DNA of 8,480 nucleotides from Actinomycetes bacterium. GTDB lineage: Bacteria; Actinomycetota; Actinomycetes; Actinomycetales; Cellulomonadaceae. The position numbers and the translations under genes were made by a program. Below are positions 1 through 7,277 of this stretch, piece after piece. The DNA is taken from contig JAFABT010000097.1 in the NCBI GenBank assembly GCA_023425905.1, positions 1 to 8,480 on the forward strand, read 5' to 3'. Position 1 is the stretch's first letter, and the number at the start of each line of letters is the position of its first letter. Under the pieces are notes generated by a model that had not been told where the DNA came from, searched no databases, and saw only the letters and a program-made list of their open reading frames with translations.

Positions 1-1392
1 CTCCTGGGCCGGCCGGCCGTGAGCGGGCGTGTGCCGCGACGCCTCGGTGACCGCTCGCCGCACGGGCTCGCCGTCCATGCCGAGCCACCCCGCGAGCATG
101 CGCGCGTACTCGGGCCGCAGCGCCGCGTCCCGGATGCTCGCAACGACGGGCGCCGTGGCCCGCAGCGCACCGACCCGACCCTCGGCCGTGTCGAGGTCGA
201 AGCCGTCGAGCGTCGAGCGCAGGACGAACTCGAACAGCGGCACCCGGCCGGCGACGAGCGCCTGGACGGCCTCGGGACCTCGGTGCTGCCGGAGGTCGCA
301 CGGGTCCATGCCGCTCGGCTCGACGGCGACGAAGGTCTGGGCGTAGAAGTTCTGGTCCTCGCCGAAGGCGCGCAACGCGGCCTTGCGACCGGCTGCGTCC
401 CCGTCGAAGGTGAAGATGATCTCGCCGCCGACGGTGCCGCCCGAGGCGAGCCGCACCCCTCCGCCCACCGACGTGTCGCCGAGCAGACGCCGCACGATCC
501 GGGCGTGGTCGGCGCCGAAGGCCGTGCCGCACGTCGCGACTGCAGTCGTCACCCCGGACAGGTGCGCCGCCATGACGTCGGTGTACCCCTCGACGACGAC
601 GAGCCTGCGCTCGCGCGCCACGTCCCGCTTGGCGAGGTCGAGCCCGTAGAGGACGTGCGACTTGCGGTAGAGCGCGGTCTCGGGAGTGTTGAGGTACTTG
701 GGCCCCTGGTCCTCCTCGTACAGGCGCCGCGCACCGAAGCCGATGACGTCACCCGTGACCTCGCGGATCGGCCACACGAGCCTGCCGCGGAACCGGTCGT
801 AGGTGCCGCGTGCCCCTTGGCTCATGAGCCCGGAGGCCGTGAGCTCGGCCTCCGTGTACCCGCGTCCGCGCAGGTGCCGCTGCAGCGCGTCCCAGGCCTG
901 CGGTGCGTACCCGACGCCGAAGTGCTCCGCGTGACCCCGGTCGAAGCCCCGCTCCGCGAGGAAGGCGCGGGCTGCGGCCGCGCCGGGCGTCGTGAGCTGC
1001 TCGGCGTAGAACTGGGCGGCGGCGGCGTGCGCCTCGAGCAGACGCCGGCGCGAGCCCGTGTCCGGCCCCTGCCGCGGGGTGCTGCCCTCCTCGTACCGGA
1101 CAGTGACGCCGACCTTGCCCGCGAGGTACTCGACGGCCTCCGCGAAACCGAGCCCGTCGATCTTCTGGACGAAGGAGATGACGTCGCCGCCCTCCGAGCA
1201 CCCGAAGCAGTGCCACAGGCCGACCTGCGGCCGCACGTGGAAGGAGGGGGTGCGCTCGTCGTGGAACGGGCACAGGCCCTTCATCGAGCCGACGCCCGCG
1301 CCCTTGAGCGCGACGTACTGGCCGACGATCTCGTCGATCTGCGCGCGCTCGCGGACGAGCGCCACGTCCTCGCGTCTGATCAGTCCTGCCAC
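1..1392 (-). CDS. dnaG: DNA primase DnaG (3' end cut by window edge)
   Basis: Bacterial primase, which synthesises the RNA primers for chromosome replication at the fork together with the DnaB helicase. The visible part is 464 residues from a GTG start at 1392-1390. The N-terminal CHC2 zinc finger has ligands C41, H44, C62 and C65 (CPFH ... CFGC). The catalytic core follows, with a TOPRIM domain beginning at VVVEGYTDVM (about 265-274) and the acidic motif FDGDAAGRKAA (about 329-339). The RNA-polymerase-like motif region with KYLNTPET lies at 232-239. Family members are usually about 600-650 residues, so the missing part is the C-terminal helicase-binding domain beyond the left edge. The start is supported by the family-typical N-terminus (IRREDVALVRER). 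It lies 9 nt after the dgt stop with no clear Shine-Dalgarno, which suggests translation coupled to dgt. A glycine-rich segment of about 18 residues (305-323) separates the two TOPRIM motifs, as in actinobacterial primases. Identification is firm. Confidence 0.97.
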   Translation of the reverse strand, partial: MAGLIRREDVALVRERAQIDEIVGQYVALKGAGVGSMKGLCPFHDERTPSFHVRPQVGLWHCFGCSEGGDVISFVQKIDGLGFAEAVEYLAGKVGVTVRYEEGSTPRQGPDTGSRRRLLEAHAAAAQFYAEQLTTPGAAAARAFLAERGFDRGHAEHFGVGYAPQAWDALQRHLRGRGYTEAELTASGLMSQGARGTYDRFRGRLVWPIREVTGDVIGFGARRLYEEDQGPKYLNTPETALYRKSHVLYGLDLAKRDVARERRLVVVEGYTDVMAAHLSGVTTAVATCGTAFGADHARIVRRLLGDTSVGGGVRLASGGTVGGEIIFTFDGDAAGRKAALRAFGEDQNFYAQTFVAVEPSGMDPCDLRQHRGPEAVQALVAGRVPLFEFVLRSTLDGFDLDTAEGRVGALRATAPVVASIRDAALRPEYARMLAGWLGMDGEPVRRAVTEASRHTPAHGRPAQE

Positions 1393-1401
1393 GCCCGCAG
1401 T

Positions 1402-2751
1402 CTAGGCCGAGGCCGGGCCGTCTCCCCCGGACCTCGCGCCCCTCGGCTGCACAAGGCGCGCGTGCCACGCGGTCGCGCTCACGTCGGTGAGCGAGGCGAC
1501 CTGGTCGACGATGACGCGGAGGCGGCTGGCGTCGTCGGTGGCGGCGTGCCAGTCGGCCGCGAAGCTCGTCTCGAGGGCGAGCGGCGCCCGATCGAGCAGG
1601 ACCTCGACGAGCTCGGTGAGGATCGTCCGCTGATTCTGGTAGATCGGCTCCTCCTCGCGCGGGCCCATGACGAAGGCGACCGCCATGCCCTTGAGGACGG
1701 TGATCTCTGCCTCGGTCTCGGCCGGCACGACGAGCGACGCCTGGTAGCGCGTGAGCGGGCCGTCACCGTGGAGGACCCGGGTCGCGGCGTGGGCGGCGTC
1801 GGCGAAGCGGCCGATGAGCTGGCTCGTCGCGTCCTTGAGCATCGCGAGCGCCGCACGGGAGCCGTCCCACTCGTGCGTCCACAGCGCGGCACGGTGCAGG
1901 CGGTCCATCGCGGCCTCGAGCTCGTCGGCGCTCCACCGCTCGCCGTACCAGGCATGGACGGCGTTGACGACGCGCGAGCGCTGCTCGCTCGAGGTGAGGA
2001 CGGACAGGTCGATGCGCCCCGAGACGACGCCGTCCTCGACGTCGTGGACGGAGTAGCTGATGTCGTCCGCGAGGTCCATGACCTGCGCCTCGAGGCACTT
2101 GACGCCGTGCGGTGCACCGGCACGCAGCCAGTCGAAGACGGGCAGGTCGTCGGTGTAGACGCCGAACTTGTGCGTCGGGGTGCCGTCCGGCCGAGCCGGC
2201 GCGTCCGCCCGTGACCACGGGTACTTCGTCGACGCGTCGAGGCTCGCCCGGGTGAGGTTGAGGCCGACCCCGCGGCCGTCGGGCGTGACGACCTTGGGCT
2301 CGAGGCGCGTGAGGAGACGCAGCGTCTGGGCGTTGCCCTCGAAGCCGCCCGCGTCGCGCGCGATCGCGTCGAGGGCGCGCTCGCCGTTGTGGCCGAACGG
2401 TGGGTGGCCGAGGTCGTGCGCGAGGCACGCGGTGTCGACGACGTCCGGGTCGCAGCCGAGCGCCTTGCCGAGCTCGCGGCCGACCTGGGCGACCTCGAGG
2501 GTGTGGGTGAGCCGGGTGCGGACGAAGTCGTCGCTCGCCGGGCCGAGCACCTGGGTCTTGGCCCCGAGGCGGCGCAGTGCGCTCGAGTGGACGATGCGGG
2601 CGCGGTCGCGCTCGAAGGCGGTGCGCGCCCCAGACTTGGGGGGCTCGCTCATCCACCGATCACGATCGGCGTCGCCGTAGCCGAGGCCTCGTGCCAGCGC
2701 CTCAGGCACGTGAGGCGCTCCGGAGGCGGGACGGACGGGCTCGTGGGGCAC
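1402..2751 (-). CDS. dgt: Deoxyguanosinetriphosphate triphosphohydrolase-like protein (HD domain)
   Basis: Member of the Dgt family, which hydrolyses dGTP (in many homologues several dNTPs) to deoxynucleoside and triphosphate and so helps control the dNTP pool in the cytoplasm. The 449-residue protein shows the HD-superfamily metal site in order: H83 (RLTHTLEVAQVGRELG), H112-D113 (LAHDLGHPPFGHNGE) and D229/D230 (DLADDISYSVHD). The flanking segments EPPKSGARTAFERDRARIVHSSALRRL and DDFVRTRLTHT are also typical of the family. The GTG start at 2751 is preferred over the internal ATG at residue 34 because the family-conserved YxDxDRxRW segment (25-33) lies upstream of that ATG. It sits 42 nt after the GH13 gene and 9 nt before dnaG; dgt-dnaG is a known actinobacterial pair. 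Substrate range cannot be read from the sequence; actinobacterial members may prefer other dNTPs or need an activator. Confidence 0.95.
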   Translation of the reverse strand: MPHEPVRPASGAPHVPEALARGLGYGDADRDRWMSEPPKSGARTAFERDRARIVHSSALRRLGAKTQVLGPASDDFVRTRLTHTLEVAQVGRELGKALGCDPDVVDTACLAHDLGHPPFGHNGERALDAIARDAGGFEGNAQTLRLLTRLEPKVVTPDGRGVGLNLTRASLDASTKYPWSRADAPARPDGTPTHKFGVYTDDLPVFDWLRAGAPHGVKCLEAQVMDLADDISYSVHDVEDGVVSGRIDLSVLTSSEQRSRVVNAVHAWYGERWSADELEAAMDRLHRAALWTHEWDGSRAALAMLKDATSQLIGRFADAAHAATRVLHGDGPLTRYQASLVVPAETEAEITVLKGMAVAFVMGPREEEPIYQNQRTILTELVEVLLDRAPLALETSFAADWHAATDDASRLRVIVDQVASLTDVSATAWHARLVQPRGARSGGDGPASA

Positions 2752-2786
2752 GTCGGAACCCTATCCGCCCCGTGCGACGCCCGTCC
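2751..2786 (-). promoter_or_regulatory. Putative promoter of dgt-dnaG, possibly leaderless
   Basis: On the minus strand the hexamer TAGGGT (2763-2758) fits the actinobacterial -10 pattern TANNNT. It ends 6 nt before the GTG of dgt, so transcription would start at or very near the G of the start codon (2751), giving a leaderless mRNA. A 17-nt spacer upstream is GGACGG (2786-2781), which keeps only the GAC core of a TTGACA-type -35. No purine-rich Shine-Dalgarno is clearly separate from this box. The alternative reading is that AGGG in the same hexamer is a weak ribosome binding site 7 nt from GTG and that dgt is translated from a read-through transcript. Inference only. Confidence 0.3.
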
Positions 2787-2793
2787 CGCTCGT

Positions 2794-4650
2794 TCAGGAC
2801 AGCCGCCACACCTGAGCGGTCGGACCGGTTCCCTCAAGACGGAGCTCCCCCGCGTCGACGCCGAGACTCGCACCCCCGAAGACGTTCTCGGCGCGCGTGA
2901 CCGCGACGTCGGGCACGCCCGCGCCGGACCATCCCGCCCGGGCGACGAGCACGAGGAGCCGCTCCTCGGCCGTCTCCCGGAGGAACGCGACGGCGTCGTC
3001 CTCGATGACGACCCAGCGCAGGCCGCCGTCCTGGAGCGCACGCGACGAGCGGCGCAGCGCGACAAGTTCGCGGTAGGTCGCAAGGGTGTCGAGGTCGACG
3101 CCGGGGCCGCCTTCCGCGAGCTCGTCCCACGACATGCACACCCGGCCGTGCTCACCGTTGTCCCCCGTCGCCCCGATCTCGTCCCCGGCGAACAGCGCCG
3201 GCGTGCCGGGAAGCGTGAACAGCATGGTCGCGGCGAGGCGGACGCGTTCCGCGCTCCCGACGACCGTGCGGATCCGCGGGGTGTCGTGCGAGCCGAGCAT
3301 GTTCCACTGCCGCGCGGTCACGCGCCACGGGACCGCCGCGGAGAACTCGCGGAACTGGGCGACCATGTCGCGGCCCGAACGACGCGGGACGCGGACGGGC
3401 AGGCCGAGGAAGCCCTCGGTGTGTGCGTCGTCGACGAGCCACGTCCACAGCGGCCGGGTGAAGGCCGCGTAGTTCATGTTCGCCTGCCACCCGTCCCCGG
3501 TGAGGTCGCCGGTCGCGTCGTGGAAGTGCTCCGAGACGAGCGCCCCCTCGGGGTTCATCTCCCGGACCGTCGCCCGCACCCGCCGTGCGACGTCGTGGTT
3601 GACGTCGTCACCGCGGTACCGACCCGTCATGTTCGCGACGTCGACGCGCCAGCCGTCGAGCGAGTACGGCGGCGCCATCCATCGGCCGACGACGGAGTCC
3701 GGACCGTCCGTGAGTCGCTCCGCGAGCTCGGGGGCGAGGTGGTTGAGCTTGGGCAGGGACGGCACGTCGAGCCAGGCGGCGTAGCCGAGCTCGTCGTCTG
3801 TCCAGTAGTAGTACTGCGCTTCGTGGCTGTCACGGTCAGCCTGTGCGGCGAGGAACCACTCGTGGTGCGCGCCGGTGTGGTTGGTCGTGACGTCGCCCAT
3901 GATCCGCATGCCGCGCGCGTGCACCGCGGTGCTCAGGCTCGCGAGCGCGTCGTCGCCGCCGAGGAGCGGGTCGATCTGCTCGAAGGTCGACGCGTCGTAC
4001 CGATGGTTCGACCAGGCCGGGAACACCGGTGTGAGGTAGAGGGTGTCGACGCCAAGGTCGGCGAGGTGGTCGAGGTGCGCCTCGACCCCGGGGAGGTCGC
4101 CGCCGTAGAGCTCCTTGCCGGTGAGCGGGCCGTTGCGGACGGGAACAGTGCCCCAGGCGCGCGGCACCGCCCACTCGGGCAGGTCGCCCGACGGTGGCTC
4201 CGTCCCGCCGTCCGAGCGCGCGAAGCGATCGGGGAACACCTGGTAGACGACCGTCCGCACCATCCACGCCGGCGCGCCCTCGTGCACGGTGATGCGGAAG
4301 TCGGCTGTGTCTGGGACGTCGCGGGTGTGCACCCCTTCGCCGTTGAGCCAGACGTGCTCGAGCGGGGCGTCGGGGTCGGCGAGGAGGAATCGATACCGCG
4401 TGACCGGGTTGTGGATCGTGAGGTCGGCGACGTACCAGCGGTCCGTCGCGTCCTCCCGGTCGAGGCGCGTGGGCAGGATCTTCGGCTCGGCGTCCTTGAC
4501 GGTGCGGACCCACACCTGCGACCAGCGCGAGCTGCGCGGGACCCGCACCCGGACCTGGACGACCTCGCCCAGGTCCGGGACGTGCTGCGGTGCGTAGAGC
4601 GCAGAGCCGTCATGGTGCGGCTCGTCGAGCAGGTGGTGCGCGCCCTTCAT
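2794..4650 (-). CDS. Intracellular GH13 glycosidase, cyclomaltodextrinase/neopullulanase-like
   Basis: Alpha-amylase-family (GH13) retaining hydrolase of 618 residues that likely degrades imported malto-oligosaccharides or related alpha-glucans in the cytoplasm; no signal peptide is visible. An N-terminal beta-sandwich like the CBM34/N-domain of the cyclomaltodextrinase group covers about 10-122. The (beta/alpha)8 barrel starts near VVYQVFPDRFA (134-144). Conserved regions are DVTTNHTG (253-260), LPKLN (299-303), DGWRVDVAN (332-340, nucleophile D337), SEHFHD (373-378, acid/base E374) and GSHDTPRI (453-460, transition-state D456). PGTPALFAGDEIG lies at 481-493, and a C-terminal beta domain extends from about 540 to the end. 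All three catalytic acids are present. The ATG at 4650 overlaps the malG stop as ATGA; AAGGG abuts the ATG too closely to be a good ribosome site, so translation is probably coupled to malG. The LPKLN motif resembles the MPKLN of the neopullulanase subfamily, but exact specificity (cyclodextrins, pullulan, maltodextrin, 1,6-links) is not decidable here. Confidence 0.93.
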   Translation of the reverse strand: MKGAHHLLDEPHHDGSALYAPQHVPDLGEVVQVRVRVPRSSRWSQVWVRTVKDAEPKILPTRLDREDATDRWYVADLTIHNPVTRYRFLLADPDAPLEHVWLNGEGVHTRDVPDTADFRITVHEGAPAWMVRTVVYQVFPDRFARSDGGTEPPSGDLPEWAVPRAWGTVPVRNGPLTGKELYGGDLPGVEAHLDHLADLGVDTLYLTPVFPAWSNHRYDASTFEQIDPLLGGDDALASLSTAVHARGMRIMGDVTTNHTGAHHEWFLAAQADRDSHEAQYYYWTDDELGYAAWLDVPSLPKLNHLAPELAERLTDGPDSVVGRWMAPPYSLDGWRVDVANMTGRYRGDDVNHDVARRVRATVREMNPEGALVSEHFHDATGDLTGDGWQANMNYAAFTRPLWTWLVDDAHTEGFLGLPVRVPRRSGRDMVAQFREFSAAVPWRVTARQWNMLGSHDTPRIRTVVGSAERVRLAATMLFTLPGTPALFAGDEIGATGDNGEHGRVCMSWDELAEGGPGVDLDTLATYRELVALRRSSRALQDGGLRWVVIEDDAVAFLRETAEERLLVLVARAGWSGAGVPDVAVTRAENVFGGASLGVDAGELRLEGTGPTAQVWRLS

Positions 4651-5570
4651 CCCTTGACCGAGCCCGCGGTGAGCCCCGAGACGATGAAGCGCTGGAGGAA
4701 CTGGAAGAGCAGGACGACAGGGATCGCGGCGAGCACGGCCCCGGCGGCGAACACCCCCCAGTTCTGCGCGTGCTGGTCGTTGATGAAGCCGTAGAGGCCG
4801 ACCGCGAGGGTCTGGTTCTTCGGCGTGGTGAGCAGCACCGAGGCGATGAGGAAGTCGTTGAAGGTCGCGATGAAGGACAGCAGTGCGACGACCGCGAGGA
4901 TCGGCGCGGTGAGGCGAAGGATCATCGTGAAGAAGATCTGCGAGTGCGTCGCACCGTCGATCATCGCGGCCTCGTCGAGCTCCTTGGGGACGGTGTTGAA
5001 GAACCCGTACATGAGGTACGTGTTCACCCCGAGCGCCCCGCCGAGGTAGACCATGATGAGGCCGAGCTGGGTGTCGCGGCCGATCGCCGGGAAGACCTGC
5101 TCGAGCGAGAGCAGGAGGAGGAAGATCGCGACGTAGGCGAGCAGCTGCGGGAACATCTGGATGAGCAGCAGCGAGAGCAGGCCCGCCCGACGCCCCCGGA
5201 ACCGGAAGCGGGAGAAGGCGTAGGCCGCAGCCGCCCCGAGCAGGACGGTGCCGATCGCGGTCGCCACGGCGATGACCATCGAGTTGACGAACCAGTTCCC
5301 GAACGGGTGGAGCGGGCTGTCGAAGAGCTGCTCGTAGTTCGTGCCCGTCACCGAGGAGAAGAGCCTGTTCGCCGCTTGGAGGGAGCCGACGGCGGACAGC
5401 GACGCCGAGACGATGTAGACGATCGGGAACGCGGCGAAGACGACCGCGACGACCCCGACGAGGTGCCGCCAGCCGAGCTCGCGCATCCACCGAGGGCTGA
5501 ACAGTGCCGGGCGCCCGTCGAGGAAGCGGTACTCCTGCTCGACGCGTGAGGTGTCTGTGGTGGTAGCCAT
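4647..5570 (-). CDS. malG: Maltose/maltodextrin ABC transporter permease MalG
   Basis: Second membrane subunit of a carbohydrate ABC importer (CUT1 type), forming the translocation channel with MalF. The 307-residue protein has a cytoplasmic N-terminus and six predicted membrane segments at about 37-58, 93-118, 130-155, 168-190, 222-246 and 272-296. The EAA loop that docks the ATPase is DEAAMIDGATHSQIFF (E200-A201-A202, G206), followed by the family-typical FNDFLIASVLL segment and a C-terminal GLTAGSVKG tail as in MalG proteins. The length fits the family (about 280-300). The ATG at 5570 lies 1 nt after the malF stop, with GGAGG upstream inside malF, and the stop overlaps the ATG of the GH13 gene. 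The assignment to maltodextrin rather than another alpha-glucoside rests on similarity to MalG and on the MalE-like and GH13 neighbours. Confidence 0.93.
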   Translation of the reverse strand: MATTTDTSRVEQEYRFLDGRPALFSPRWMRELGWRHLVGVVAVVFAAFPIVYIVSASLSAVGSLQAANRLFSSVTGTNYEQLFDSPLHPFGNWFVNSMVIAVATAIGTVLLGAAAAYAFSRFRFRGRRAGLLSLLLIQMFPQLLAYVAIFLLLLSLEQVFPAIGRDTQLGLIMVYLGGALGVNTYLMYGFFNTVPKELDEAAMIDGATHSQIFFTMILRLTAPILAVVALLSFIATFNDFLIASVLLTTPKNQTLAVGLYGFINDQHAQNWGVFAAGAVLAAIPVVLLFQFLQRFIVSGLTAGSVKG

Positions 5571-5571
5571 G

Positions 5572-7182
5572 TCAGTTCAGGTCCTCCAGCGCCTTGGTCT
5601 TGCGGAACGTCGCGGCCGAGATCGACGCGACGATCAGGAAGATGAGGATCGAGATCGCCGAGGCGAGGCCGTACTGCCGGTTGATGCCCTCGAAGGCGAT
5701 GCGGTAGACGAATGAGATGAGGATGTCGGTGTGGCCGACGTCGACCGAGGCGCCGTCGATGTCCGGCCCACCCCCGGTGAGCAGGTAGATCGTGTTGAAG
5801 TTGTTGAAGTTGAAGGCGAACGAGGAGATGAGCAGCGGCGCCGTCGAGACGAGCAGGAGCGGCATCGTGATCGAGCGGAAGATGCGCCGGCTCGTCGCGC
5901 CGTCCATCTTCGCCGCCTCGATCGTGTCGCCCGGGATGGACTGCAGCGCACCCGTCGTCACGAGGAACATGTAGGGGAACCCGAGCCACAGGTTGACGAA
6001 GATGACGACGAGCTTCGCGAGCCACGGGTCGCCGAGCCAGTCGATCGACGCCCCGCCGAGCAGCACCTTGTTGATGAAGCCGAAGGTCTCGTTGAACATC
6101 CCCGACCAGATGATGGCGGAGAGGAACGCGGGGAACGCGTACGGGAGGATGAGCAGCGACCGGTAGACCCGCTGACCGCGCATGCGTGGGTGGTTGAGCG
6201 AGATCGCGAGGAGCAGGCCGAGCGCGAAGGTGAGCCCGACCGAGACGATCGCGAAGACGAAGGTCCAGATGAACACCGTGACGAACGGTCCGCGCAGGCC
6301 CTCGTGCGTGACGACGTCGGTGAAGTTGGAGAAGCCGACGTGGACCTTCCAGCCCGGTTCGATCTTCTTGCCCGTGAGGTCGGAGACGAAGTTCCCGCGC
6401 GACGCGTCGGCGGTGAAGGTCTCGCCCTCGAGACCTGTGAGGACGCCCGTGTCTTCGTCGTAGACGAAGGCGGAGCGGTACACGAGCCCGGTCGAGCCGT
6501 TCTGGGTGCGCAGCGAGCCGTCGTTGGGGTCGTCCGAGAACGGCACCCGCAGGTCGAAGACCGCGCTCTGGTTGGCGAGCAGCTCCTGGGTGGTCACGAC
6601 GTCGAAGCCGGGGACCTCCGTCACGCGGTCGCCCGAGACGGTGACGTCGTCGCGCGCCTCGAGCGGGTCCTCGGCGGTGCCGACGAGGGCGGTCCCGTCG
6701 GCGTCGACGACCGCGAAGGCGAACTCGTCGCCGTCCCGGAGCACGGTGAGCGGCAGGCTCGCGGAGTCCGCGACGCGCCGCTCGTTCTGCGCGAGGATCG
6801 CCGTGACGGCGTCCTCCTTCGTCGAGTTGTGCCCGTCGCCCCAGTTGGTGAACGCGGTGAACCCCGTGTAGCCGACGACGAAGATCTGGTAGACGAACAA
6901 GAAGAGCAGACCCGGCAGCAGGTAGCGCATCGGCACGAGCCGCCGCGTCGGGAGGAAGTAGACGAGGTTGACCGCGACGAGGGCGACGACGAGGAAGCTG
7001 ACGATCCCCCACGACTCGACGGCTGCGGCCGCAAGGACGCCGTAGACGCCCAGCGCGTCGACGAGGCCGACGAGGACGGCCTTGGCCGCCCACCCGAGGC
7101 TCAACGGCCCACGGGCGTGCGACGTGCGTGTGGCGCGAGCGACTGCGGCGGAGTCGTCACGGGGGTGCGAGGGCGAGGGCAT
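5572..7182 (-). CDS. malF: Maltose/maltodextrin ABC transporter permease MalF with P2-like extracellular loop
   Basis: First membrane subunit of the importer, about 536 residues. It shows eight predicted membrane segments, as in E. coli MalF (514 residues): about 34-55, 60-78, 90-112, 301-328, 339-363, 390-413, 438-462 and 500-530. A hydrophilic domain of about 185 residues (roughly 115-299) lies between segments 3 and 4, at the place of the E. coli MalF P2 loop that contacts MalE. Most Gram-positive sugar permeases are about 300 residues and lack this domain. The EAA loop DTIEAAKMDGATSRRIF (near 420-436, E423, G429) docks the ATPase, and YLLTGGGP lies further on. Start choice: GTG (7185) and ATG (7182) are adjacent and in frame. 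GGAG at 7191-7188 is 5 nt from the ATG but only 2 nt from the GTG, so the ATG is preferred. It is followed after 1 nt by malG and preceded by a structured spacer after malE. Confidence 0.93.
   Translation of the reverse strand: MPSPSHPRDDSAAVARATRTSHARGPLSLGWAAKAVLVGLVDALGVYGVLAAAAVESWGIVSFLVVALVAVNLVYFLPTRRLVPMRYLLPGLLFLFVYQIFVVGYTGFTAFTNWGDGHNSTKEDAVTAILAQNERRVADSASLPLTVLRDGDEFAFAVVDADGTALVGTAEDPLEARDDVTVSGDRVTEVPGFDVVTTQELLANQSAVFDLRVPFSDDPNDGSLRTQNGSTGLVYRSAFVYDEDTGVLTGLEGETFTADASRGNFVSDLTGKKIEPGWKVHVGFSNFTDVVTHEGLRGPFVTVFIWTFVFAIVSVGLTFALGLLLAISLNHPRMRGQRVYRSLLILPYAFPAFLSAIIWSGMFNETFGFINKVLLGGASIDWLGDPWLAKLVVIFVNLWLGFPYMFLVTTGALQSIPGDTIEAAKMDGATSRRIFRSITMPLLLVSTAPLLISSFAFNFNNFNTIYLLTGGGPDIDGASVDVGHTDILISFVYRIAFEGINRQYGLASAISILIFLIVASISAATFRKTKALEDLN
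5583..5587 (-). promoter_or_regulatory. Shine-Dalgarno of malG inside the end of malF
   Basis: GGAGG is read on the minus strand within the last codons of malF (CTGGAGGACCTGAACTGA), 12 nt before the malG ATG. The spacing is slightly long, consistent with tight translational coupling across the 1-nt intergenic gap. Confidence 0.6.
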
Positions 7183-7187
7183 CACGG

Positions 7188-7191
7188 CTCC
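7188..7191 (-). promoter_or_regulatory. Shine-Dalgarno deciding the malF start
   Basis: GGAG is read on the minus strand within ATGGAGCCGTGATG. Five nucleotides separate it from the ATG at 7182 and two from the GTG at 7185, which favours the ATG. The upstream ATG at 7193-7191 opens only a three-codon frame ending at the TGA that overlaps the malF ATG. Confidence 0.55.
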
Positions 7192-7203
7192 ATCGGCGCG
7201 GGC

Positions 7204-7220
7204 CCCTGGCCGAGCCAGGG
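7204..7220 (-). other. Small hairpin just upstream of the malF ribosome binding site
   Basis: A perfect 7-bp inverted repeat (CCCTGGC at 7204-7210, GCCAGGG at 7214-7220) has a 3-nt loop. On the malE-malF mRNA it ends about 12 nt before the GGAG of malF. It is the third of three consecutive hairpins in this spacer. It could influence ribosome access to malF or be incidental in GC-rich DNA. Confidence 0.5.
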
Positions 7221-7238
7221 TGCGGAAAGGTCTGTCGC

Positions 7239-7267
7239 CCGCCGCCCCGGTGAGACCGGGGCGGCGG
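7239..7267 (-). terminator. GC-rich hairpin in malE-malF spacer, possible partial terminator
   Basis: A perfect 13-bp stem (arms 7239-7251 and 7255-7267, core GCCGCCCCGGT) has a 3-nt loop. On the transcript it is followed by GCGACAGACCTTTCC, which contains only a short interrupted U run. High-GC actinobacteria often use hairpins with poor U-tracts, so partial termination after malE is plausible. The alternative is an mRNA 3'-end stabiliser for the malE message. Confidence 0.5.
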
Positions 7268-7277
7268 TGTCGTGCAG

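Noticed and set aside
8..19. GGCCGGCC palindrome near the left edge as a possible site
   Set aside because: It is inside dnaG coding sequence and expected by chance at this GC content.
19..2214. Long plus-strand open frame of 731 codons opposite dnaG and dgt
   Set aside because: It lies antisense to two firmly identified genes. Its composition (Arg/Ala/Glu/Asp/Val-rich, no domain) is the usual shadow of high-GC coding with strong third-position bias.
2389..4794. Plus-strand open frame of 801 codons opposite dgt and the GH13 gene
   Set aside because: It shows no recognisable domain, a low-complexity charged composition, and complete overlap with genes whose catalytic motifs are intact on the other strand.
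4651..5490. N-terminal extension of the GH13 protein to 898 residues
   Set aside because: The upstream part is an Arg/Ala/Pro-rich out-of-frame reading of malG. The ATG at 4650 overlapping the malG stop gives a normal family-length enzyme.
4590..5549. Plus-strand open frame rich in Glu/Asp/Arg opposite malG, resembling a disordered charged protein
   Set aside because: The pattern is the reverse complement of hydrophobic MalG codons, so the charge richness is a by-product.
5348..7093. Second minus-strand open frame of 581 codons overlapping malF and malG
   Set aside because: It is an alternative frame of malF with an Arg-rich composition and no membrane segments. The real frame shows the EAA loop and eight membrane segments.
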